Source: Candidatus Aegiribacteria sp. (GTDB lineage: Bacteria; Fermentibacterota; Fermentibacteria; Fermentibacterales; JCC-6). From it: a stretch of DNA of 39,769 nucleotides. A program made the translations under genes and the position numbers. This document shows positions 8,226 to 14,101 of the stretch, piece after piece. Within the stretch, counting starts at the first letter, position 1, and every line of letters starts with the position of its first letter. The notes beneath the pieces are model-generated. The model saw only the letters and a list, made by a program, of their open reading frames with translations, had not been told where the DNA came from and made no database searches. The stretch is taken from positions 1 through 39,769 of the forward strand of contig JAGLOY010000110.1 in assembly GCA_023138735.1 (NCBI GenBank), read 5' to 3'.

Positions 8226-9614
8226 CTACTCGCTGCTCTCGGGTCTTTCACCATCAACTACGAAAGCACGGATTTTCTTCACAAGATACATAAGGCAACA
8301 CAGAACAGAAGTTGCGTCTGCATTGACATCTCTATCTTTTGTGTCTGCATGTGCATAGCGGTTCCTGTCGTCGAAGAAGTCACTGATGATGTACATACTT
8401 AGGGCACTCTGGAGAAAGAACCCTAGGCGTGATCTTCCCACGAGATCCCGACCAGTCTTCAAGGATGCTCTCTTGTCAACAACGCCCTTTCCGTTCTTGA
8501 GTCGCACTTTCCCTGTTGATTCGTCCCAAGCATACGCGTGACCTCGAGGCCATTTTCGACCAGTGGGTTTGAAAATCCGGTAGTGTCTTTTGTTTAGAAG
8601 GTTGGCAAAATCCCAGAGTAGTCCCTCAAGAAGTGTAACGCCTAGGAGAACTAAAGCAAGAGGAGTATGGGCTTCATCACATTTCTTTATCTCATCCATT
8701 GCATTGGATCTGTCTTCAGCAAGGTATGGTAAAACAATAGAGTAGTCCGTTAATATAGTATCAACCACATCTAAAGTTCTAGTTGGATGCTTATCACAGT
8801 ATTGAACGTACGCCATTATGATATCATCTCTTGATGCACCTGCTTCCCACTTATCAACTAATGCATAGTAAATCCCAATGGGCATATCTCTCATATATCT
8901 TAGTGGAAAACTGTGGTGCTTAGTGTGATAGTAATCCAGTCGATGGATAATCCTGAGATAGTCATCTTCTTCTGAGAAGAATGATAGAATTGGGTGTCTT
9001 CTTCTGCGAGTTCTAAATAGTAGTTTATTAAAAGCAATATCCTCTATAGGATGTTTGAAGTACTCCCTTAGCTCTTCTCTGAGCTCTAATATTCTATCTC
9101 GATCTCGCCTGAGTAATAAGAGTCTCTTCTCAAGAACCCACTTCGGCCCAGTATATTTCTTCCAGCCTTTAAGTCTTGTCAATCGTGCACGCTTGTATCC
9201 GTTGCCCTTTAGGCCACCTGAGATAGCTTGTTCGTAGTCCTTACGATCCTGATCAAGCTTATTGGTAACATGTTTGACGTTCTCGATGGAGAAACCTCTC
9301 CAGAGTTGTCCAAATACACCGAGGACTTCTTCTATGTCTGATACATCTGGATTATATGATAAGAGTCGCACATATTGCTGTTGATCTATAGGAGAATCAT
9401 TAAATTCATGCTCACAAGATCGAGTACATTCTTGTGCGAACCGTATAGTATGACTATTCGAAGAGAGGATCTTAGATGGCTTCTTGAAGCGTCTGCCTGC
9501 AAGCCCTTTGATAATATCTGGTTCTGCTAGATTAACATTCTGATAAATCCAGTCCACATCAGCGACTGAGAGCACATATGTGTCATTCAGTGGAGCTGTT
9601 AAAGTGACTGACAT
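8226..9614 (-). CDS. Unknown protein with putative C-terminal HEPN motif
   Basis: A 462-residue protein I do not recognise as a whole. The N-terminal half is charged, with a basic helical stretch about 150-215. Near the C terminus, R417-N-R-Y-A-H422 fits the R-x4-H pattern of HEPN ribonucleases, set in a helical context (LSMYIISDFF before it and a hydrophobic helix after). A preceding conserved-looking segment (VTLLEGLLWDFANLL) would be the first HEPN helix. HEPN proteins often act as RNA-cutting toxins in defence. AAGGT precedes the ATG. It is the last gene of a compact minus-strand operon with ORFs of 98, 46 and 91 codons. The HEPN call is a motif-level inference. Confidence 0.6.
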   Translation of the reverse strand: MSVTLTAPLNDTYVLSVADVDWIYQNVNLAEPDIIKGLAGRRFKKPSKILSSNSHTIRFAQECTRSCEHEFNDSPIDQQQYVRLLSYNPDVSDIEEVLGVFGQLWRGFSIENVKHVTNKLDQDRKDYEQAISGGLKGNGYKRARLTRLKGWKKYTGPKWVLEKRLLLLRRDRDRILELREELREYFKHPIEDIAFNKLLFRTRRRRHPILSFFSEEDDYLRIIHRLDYYHTKHHSFPLRYMRDMPIGIYYALVDKWEAGASRDDIIMAYVQYCDKHPTRTLDVVDTILTDYSIVLPYLAEDRSNAMDEIKKCDEAHTPLALVLLGVTLLEGLLWDFANLLNKRHYRIFKPTGRKWPRGHAYAWDESTGKVRLKNGKGVVDKRASLKTGRDLVGRSRLGFFLQSALSMYIISDFFDDRNRYAHADTKDRDVNADATSVLCCLMYLVKKIRAFVVDGERPESSE

Positions 9615-9633
9615 TGCATTACCTTACTGATTG

Positions 9634-9909
9634 TTATGCGATCCCCCCAAAAACACTCTTCCCTGCACCATAGTAAGAATCGTACACATGCTGAAAGAAC
9701 ATCTCCGACTTTTCATTGAAAAGATTGGTGTCATAGATCTCTGGGAGATCGATATCAAGGATTTTCTCTATTGCCACCTTAACACCCGCCCTGGTCGATT
9801 GGTGCTTTCTCCAGTCCAAGACTAGCTTCTCCATCTTCAAGACCTCCAGAAGGTGCTTAGAAGCTTTCTTAACACGTTTTCTCTCCTTCACGGACATATC
9901 ATCTTTCAT
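9634..9909 (-). CDS. Stand-alone HsdR C-terminal-like domain
   Basis: The 91 residues match, by eye, the extreme C terminus of type I restriction HsdR subunits. They contain KLVLDWRKHQ, TRAGVKVAIEKILD, LPEIYD and FQHVYDSYYGAGKSV, in the order seen at HsdR ends. Everything that makes HsdR an enzyme (nuclease and translocase) is absent. It still has a start codon with GGGGAG upstream and ends 19 bp before the HEPN-like gene, so it looks expressed rather than random debris. A second protein with the same tail lies at 13370-13609, about 85% identical at DNA level over ~100 bp. In HsdR this region contacts the methylase core, so a docking role is conceivable. A decayed hsdR is the alternative. Confidence 0.65.
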   Translation of the reverse strand: MKDDMSVKERKRVKKASKHLLEVLKMEKLVLDWRKHQSTRAGVKVAIEKILDIDLPEIYDTNLFNEKSEMFFQHVYDSYYGAGKSVFGGIA

Positions 9910-9918
9910 CTCCCCATA

Positions 9919-10059
9919 CTAACGAGCCTTACTGCGAATCCTCTTCCAAATCCACTTCCCCAACCGAAACAACGCTGTGAACGGCCAAGCCACTATGCGG
10001 AAGATATCGCTGATCATCTCAAGATACCATTTACCAGGATACCAGTTATTAGAGGGCAT
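9919..10059 (-). CDS. 46-residue Trp-rich, basic-ended small protein
   Basis: A short ORF reading MPSNNWYPGKWYLEMI onward, with a hydrophobic/aromatic middle (IVAWPFTALF) and a basic end (KRIRSKAR). That is the layout of a small amphipathic or membrane-active peptide. AAGGTGATAA lies directly before the ATG. It starts 8 bp after the 98-codon ORF and ends 9 bp before the HsdR-tail ORF, so all four genes to 8226 appear to be one operon. It has no recognised family. Confidence 0.55.
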   Translation of the reverse strand: MPSNNWYPGKWYLEMISDIFRIVAWPFTALFRLGKWIWKRIRSKAR

Positions 10060-10067
10060 TTATCACC

Positions 10068-10364
10068 TTATCGGACTTCCCTCTGAATAACAGTATCCAC
10101 TTCCCGTCTAATAGCGGCAAGCTCATGTTCTTTCTCAGGGGAATTACACAATTCATAGGCATAGCTCCTCATCAACTCCAGTCTTGCCGGTCCAGCCACA
10201 GTTACACCCTGGATGGTCAGCAGAGCCATACTGCGAAGAGGGACCCAGGGTGCTATCTTCATGTCATCGGGAAGATCTAGCGTCTCTGAGGGGATAATAG
10301 GACCTGTATATTGAAATAGCTTATCCCACACGTAAAGTTGACCAGTGCTAAAGCTACAGTCCAT
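10068..10364 (-). CDS. Hypothetical 98-residue protein
   Basis: The product is soluble-looking, with a beta-rich first half and a charged helical C terminus (HELAAIRREVDTVIQ). GGTGATAAA precedes the ATG, nearly the same leader as the next ORF. It is the first gene of the operon leading to the HEPN-like protein. No family is recognised. Confidence 0.55.
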   Translation of the reverse strand: MDCSFSTGQLYVWDKLFQYTGPIIPSETLDLPDDMKIAPWVPLRSMALLTIQGVTVAGPARLELMRSYAYELCNSPEKEHELAAIRREVDTVIQREVR

Positions 10365-10506
10365 TTTATCACCCTAACTCAAATAGGTTGCTTGCCCTAG
10401 TCTTTCCTCCATAGTCTCCACAGGTCTTCATGGATTAACCTCTATTCTGTAGTCTCCATGGATTAACCTTTTTGGCTTTTCCCTGTTTTTGGTATCGGTT
10501 CTGTAT

Positions 10507-10731
10507 CTATATTGTCTCATAACTTGACAGGTCTAGTTCTTCCTGGTCGTAAAGCATGGCAGATATGTAATCTGTCCAGACCTGTTTCTTATAACTCCAG
10601 GCGTAGTGTTCAGGTACAGCTATAAGCCTGTCATTCCCTTTTCTGAGTAAATCCAGAGCCTTCTGAGTAGCCAGAGGAGTCTCATAAGACCCAAGGGTTT
10701 TGCCGTGCCTGGTATCAACAAGCTTCCACAT
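10507..10731 (-). CDS. Hypothetical 74-residue protein, duplicated N terminus
   Basis: The product starts MWKLVDTRHGKTLGSYETPL and continues into a region with VPEHYAWSYKK. The first ~27 codons are repeated, 96% identical in DNA, at 11137-11217. AAGGGGAAG lies upstream of the ATG. It follows a lipoprotein gene by 13 bp. The function is unknown. Confidence 0.55.
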   Translation of the reverse strand: MWKLVDTRHGKTLGSYETPLATQKALDLLRKGNDRLIAVPEHYAWSYKKQVWTDYISAMLYDQEELDLSSYETI

Positions 10732-10733
10732 TA
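10651..10733. repeat. 83-bp direct repeat, copy 1
   Basis: It matches 11137-11219 with three differences by eye. Both copies encode the start of a small protein (LVDTRHGKTLGSYETPL) and flank the lipoprotein gene, so the intervening gene may have arrived by, or be removable by, recombination between the copies. Confidence 0.85.
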
Positions 10734-10744
10734 GCAGCTTCCCC

Positions 10745-11086
10745 TTAGTCTAGGAAAAGACCAGCAGACGCATGACAAGAAGTATCTCCATTGCCTGTTT
10801 CAGTTTCTTTAAGATCCCCGTCAACGTGTATGGATGCAGTAATCGTTCCACCTTCCCAACCCCAAGCACTGACATATGCCCAATCTCCAGAGGTCATTTC
10901 TACAGTCATTTGCCAGGGCAGGGGCTCATCGTCAATACTATTTGTCCCTCCTGTGGCATTTTCATAACTGATGTCTGCTACCCCACAGTCTCCTGTTACA
11001 TTGTACATCACGGTCCTGCTGTTATCGAGAGGGCTTTTACATCCCAAGAGTAGTATCAAGGAGGCTAAGAATATTAATGGTTTCAT
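10745..11086 (-). CDS. Small lipoprotein, MmpS-like beta fold
   Basis: The 113-residue protein has a lipoprotein signal (hydrophobic LIFLASLILLLGC, lipidation Cys16), so it should be anchored in a membrane facing the periplasm. The mature part (YNVTGDCGVADISYENATGG, a DEPLPW segment, then TITASIHVDG) resembles the small beta-sandwich of MmpS-type and similar lipoproteins. It sits between two copies of an 83-bp repeat encoding another small protein. Its job here is unknown. Confidence 0.7.
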   Translation of the reverse strand: MKPLIFLASLILLLGCKSPLDNSRTVMYNVTGDCGVADISYENATGGTNSIDDEPLPWQMTVEMTSGDWAYVSAWGWEGGTITASIHVDGDLKETETGNGDTSCHASAGLFLD

Positions 11087-11103
11087 TGTCTTCCCTTCCT
11101 CAG

Positions 11104-11217
11104 TTATTTGGTAAGCCAGCTCTTGGCTTCAGATTTATCCAGAGCCTTCTGAGCATCCAGAGGAGTCTCATAAGACCCAAGGGTTTTGCCGTGCCTGGTA
11201 TCAACAAGCTTCCCCAT
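11104..11217 (-). CDS. 37-residue truncated copy of the LVDTRHGK protein
   Basis: The product is MGKLVDTRHGKTLGSYETPL followed by DAQKALDKSEAKSWLTK. It is a second, shorter version of the 74-residue protein at 10507-10731; the two diverge after residue 27. It is either a genuine micro-ORF or the broken copy left by the duplication. The ribosome site is weak. Confidence 0.4.
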   Translation of the reverse strand: MGKLVDTRHGKTLGSYETPLDAQKALDKSEAKSWLTK

Positions 11218-11219
11218 TA
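11137..11219. repeat. 83-bp direct repeat, copy 2
   Basis: Partner of 10651-10733, in the same orientation, offset by 486 bp. See copy 1. Confidence 0.85.
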
Positions 11220-11478
11220 TTCTATTCTGCCTGCTCCGTATAATCATCAAGCACATTTGCTGACATATGGGAAAGATGTGGCAGCTCCAGCAGTTCACGT
11301 ACAGCATCGTAAGATAAATACGTACATATCTCTGACAACGGCCCACGATCAAGAAGCGAGAAAACGGGTTAAAACAGTTCTTCGAAGATACAGACCACAA
11401 AGCCCCCAGAACCATACACGGTATAGTATCATTCGGTAGATGACCACTTTCATCACAATAAATACTAATCTCTGGCAT
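11218..11478 (-). pseudogene. DUF3800-like N-terminal fragment plus scrambled remnant
   Basis: The frame opens with MPEISIYCDESGHL and PCMVLGALW, the usual beginning of DUF3800 (predicted RNase H-like) proteins, but similarity stops after ~30 residues. A different frame then gives LSYDAVRELLELPHL and a stop just before 11217, which looks like the end of another gene. The segment is best read as fused debris of two genes. Confidence 0.6.
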
Positions 11479-11483
11479 GCGTC

Positions 11484-12122
11484 TTATTCTCCATCATATG
11501 GATCAAGTATTATTGTGCGCTCCTTAAATACAGGATATTCCTTCCAGGTAATTTCAATTCTAGTTTCTTCAATTATTCTAATCCCCACTCCAAAGACTGG
11601 CTTACTCCCGTTTACCACTTCAGTTTTTACAGCATTATGAATGGCTTCAATGTTCTGTATGAAAGTACTTATCTCAAATGCAAGACGCTCATCCGTGTCA
11701 TAGGAAAGCCCAAGAGAAATGTTTCCTCGAGATAGTTCTCCCGGAATGGGTACTCCTATAGAGATACTTGTTCTTTCCTTTAGTACTTTCTGAGTACCAC
11801 TTATGGACTTAATTAGTGTATCTAATTCTTGAACATGCGGGTTTTCTTTACTAGGAATTCTCTTTGCCCTTTTCTGCATAAGTTTCTGGGCAAATTCTTT
11901 TCCAAGTTGAGCAAAGAATGACGTTATAAATGCTGTTGCACCAACCATCAATATCGGCTGAATCCACTCTTTCACATCAGCAATGAGATAAAGCCAGCTA
12001 GGTGGGGCCTGAGAAAGAAGTATCGCTTCTAAATCACTATCAAACTTAAACAGTTCTCGGCAGTTATCCTTAAGAGTCTGCCGAACAGCTTGATCAACAT
12101 CTATGGTAAGTTCTAGTCTCAA
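11484..12122 (-). CDS. Hypothetical protein with one membrane segment
   Basis: This 212-residue protein starts at TTG, supported by AAGGAG 9 bp upstream. One hydrophobic segment (IQPILMVGATAFITSFFAQL, about 54-73) is followed by a basic patch (KLMQKRAKRIPSK), which suggests a single membrane anchor. The C-terminal ~100 residues look like a beta-rich soluble domain. No family is recognised. It follows the 86-codon ORF by 52 bp. Confidence 0.6.
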   Translation of the reverse strand: MRLELTIDVDQAVRQTLKDNCRELFKFDSDLEAILLSQAPPSWLYLIADVKEWIQPILMVGATAFITSFFAQLGKEFAQKLMQKRAKRIPSKENPHVQELDTLIKSISGTQKVLKERTSISIGVPIPGELSRGNISLGLSYDTDERLAFEISTFIQNIEAIHNAVKTEVVNGSKPVFGVGIRIIEETRIEITWKEYPVFKERTIILDPYDGE

Positions 12123-12174
12123 ATAATATCGCTCCTTCCAAGCGACTCCTTCCGAACATCCACGCTAAAAAGCC

Positions 12175-12435
12175 CTATTCCAAGAACCCTTCACCATCCA
12201 GCATTATTTCAATATGGTCAAGGAGGGGTTTCTGGCTTTGAACTAGAACAGTACCTTTTCGACCATCTTCTAGTTCTACTATAAATCTACCTTCTGGATT
12301 TCGAGATGCATTATGAACCTCACATAGTATCTTGAATTCCCTGAGTCCGTAGTCCTTCTCGCTGAGTTGTATGTTTCTCAGATCGTCGAATTCAACGGAA
12401 TTCTCGTTGTTATAATCTAGCAGTTTGCCATTCAT
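12175..12435 (-). CDS. Hypothetical 86-residue protein
   Basis: The product is small and acidic, mostly beta-strand in appearance (FIVELEDGRKGTVLV). No motif is recognised. GGATGG lies upstream of the ATG. It lies between the Ntn-like gene and the TTG-start membrane protein, in the same direction. Confidence 0.5.
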   Translation of the reverse strand: MNGKLLDYNNENSVEFDDLRNIQLSEKDYGLREFKILCEVHNASRNPEGRFIVELEDGRKGTVLVQSQKPLLDHIEIMLDGEGFLE

Positions 12436-12511
12436 TGTTGACCATCCTTCCTATTGTATATGCTCTTTATTGAGCAGTGTTATGAGAGCTCTCTTATGAA
12501 TAAAGGTCCAC

Positions 12512-12532
12512 ATTCTGTTTCCAAAACAGAAT
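12512..12532. promoter_or_regulatory. 9-bp-arm inverted repeat
   Basis: ATTCTGTTT and AAACAGAAT surround a 3-base loop, upstream of the 12435 start and downstream of the 12558 stop. There is no T-run on either side, so an operator or RNA-processing hairpin is more likely than a terminator. Confidence 0.45.
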
Positions 12533-12557
12533 ATATATAAACTCAATATACCTTTAT

Positions 12558-13355
12558 CTAAAGTGAAGAGGCAATATCATCTACAAGGAATACTGGTGCG
12601 TCTAGATCTTCAATTTCAGATATATGCGAGAATCCTCTAGTTATTAGTCCTTTTCTGTCAAATGCTAAAAATACCATACTATCTGAAACCTCTGTAGCTT
12701 GAAGAGTGCTATAACACATCGTTGCAACAGTTCTAAGAAGATGTTTTAGAAAGGAAACTCGTCCAAGAACAGAATCTTCTGGATAAGAGAGATTAAGGAT
12801 CATATCTGACAGAGTCTGTGACAACTTCAATCCTTCTAGTGCAATGTTACAGTGTTTGTGTTTTCCGTTGAAGATATACACTTGACCATATCGAATTTGG
12901 CTATTCAGCTCTTTCTGTGAAATTCCTTTCGACTCGGGCCAGTCCTTAAAGAGTTTAAAGGTTTGCGGATCTGGGTCCGAATCACTTCGGTGTATATGCC
13001 ATAATTTTGGATCACCTTCACAGTATCCACCTATATGCAAACCGCCTATGCGTTTATTTGGCTTTACGTTATTATCATCGAACCAGTGATTTACTGCGTC
13101 CGAGAGAAGGTTTGCAAGGGATTCAATATCAATATCCTCATGATCATTGTTAGCTATGAACTCAGCTAGATACTCGTCTAGATATGCTTCGTTAATACCA
13201 CCAAGACCCCAACAAGTGATACCAATCATAGCCTTTGGAAAGTACTGAACCTTTGTTGTGAGACGTTTCTTTGCTGATCCGATTTCATCAACAAGAGCAG
13301 TATCTCCTACCATTACTATTCCATGTCTTGAGAGCTCACTTATAACAAGAGACAT
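12558..13355 (-). CDS. Putative Ntn-hydrolase/proteasome-like protein
   Basis: The 265-residue product begins MSLVISELSRHGIVMVGDTA, which recalls the first two strands of proteasome-type and other Ntn-hydrolase folds (short strand, G-I-V, then D-S/T). A typical N-terminal Thr/Ser/Cys nucleophile is not at residue 2 in the classical way (Ser2 is the only candidate), so activity is uncertain. GGGGGT lies upstream of the ATG. The gene starts 14 bp after the Mrr/HsdR-tail ORF, so the two are probably co-transcribed. The fold is an inference from the N-terminal pattern alone. Confidence 0.5.
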   Translation of the reverse strand: MSLVISELSRHGIVMVGDTALVDEIGSAKKRLTTKVQYFPKAMIGITCWGLGGINEAYLDEYLAEFIANNDHEDIDIESLANLLSDAVNHWFDDNNVKPNKRIGGLHIGGYCEGDPKLWHIHRSDSDPDPQTFKLFKDWPESKGISQKELNSQIRYGQVYIFNGKHKHCNIALEGLKLSQTLSDMILNLSYPEDSVLGRVSFLKHLLRTVATMCYSTLQATEVSDSMVFLAFDRKGLITRGFSHISEIEDLDAPVFLVDDIASSL

Positions 13356-13369
13356 TATGACATTACCCC

Positions 13370-13609
13370 CTAAGCTGAAAAGCTATAAACACTCTTCCCA
13401 GCACCATAGTATTTATCGTAAACGTGCTGAAAGATCATCTCCGATTTCTCACTGAATAGATTCCTGTCATACATCTCTGGGAGATCAAGGTTATCAGAAA
13501 CCTGCGCTGATATTTCCGCTATCGAACCAGAACCTCCAAGGTCATGGAGGGCTTTCAGTAGGGGATTCATTAACTCATGGTATTTAGGCATTTGATCATG
13601 TGTTGACAT
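13370..13609 (-). CDS. Mrr N-terminal domain fused to HsdR-type tail
   Basis: The 79-residue protein has two parts. Residues 8-36 (MPKYHELMNPLLKALHDLGG then SGSIAEI) match the winged-helix N-terminal domain of Mrr restriction proteins. Residues 41-79 (DLPEMYDRNLFSEKSEM then FQHVYDKYYGAGKSVYS) match the HsdR C-terminal tail also found at 9634-9909. There is no nuclease domain. It lies 14 bp upstream of the Ntn-like gene, just as its relative lies 19 bp upstream of the HEPN-like gene. It could be a DNA-binding adaptor or a deletion product; a clean frame and start favour expression. Confidence 0.65.
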   Translation of the reverse strand: MSTHDQMPKYHELMNPLLKALHDLGGSGSIAEISAQVSDNLDLPEMYDRNLFSEKSEMIFQHVYDKYYGAGKSVYSFSA

Positions 13610-13740
13610 GGTTCTCCATTCTTAGATAAGCCATATGCACCTTATATAGATAAATAAGTCAAATACAAGAAGATACCAAACACCGTCTAAAGTATTTTCG
13701 CTTCATGATTATGAAAAATATAAGACCTTATCGACCCTGT

Positions 13741-13899
13741 CTAGCTCGCTTTTCTCTCCTTGAGTATTTCATGTACTCGCTGGTGATCTCCACATGAAAG
13801 GCGACTTTCAAGCAGTAATGCTATTGCATCATACTGATCTCTTAGAGTAAGAAGATGAAACCGGAGGATCAGTTCATCTATAGCATCGTTACTATGACC
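13741..13899 (-). pseudogene. C-terminal ORF remnant without start
   Basis: An open frame on the minus strand reads AIDELILRFHLLTLRDQYDA, continues to VHEILKERKAS and ends in TAG. It has no start codon, and the frame breaks upstream. It looks like the helical end of a lost gene. The rest of 13610-14101 is AT-rich, holds no gene that I can see, and must contain the promoter of the plus-strand gene at 14102. Confidence 0.4.
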
Positions 13900-14101
13900 T
13901 TTTCAAACAGGTACCGATGCAATATGCCAGAATAGTGCCTTTCTCCATCTTTGGCATAGCACAACGATCCAGTCAATATGAAACTGTACTTCTTTCTGCA
14001 AAGGAAATGTACAATAGTATAGAGTATCATGAAATAAGTTCATCTATGGTTTTATAGTCAAATCAATTATGGCTAGTAATGTCTTTCGATAATGAGGAAC
14101 T

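Noticed and set aside
8057-8257. 66-codon minus-strand ORF across the repeats
   Set aside because: Its translation follows the repeat hairpins and overlaps the HEPN gene end; no ribosome site.
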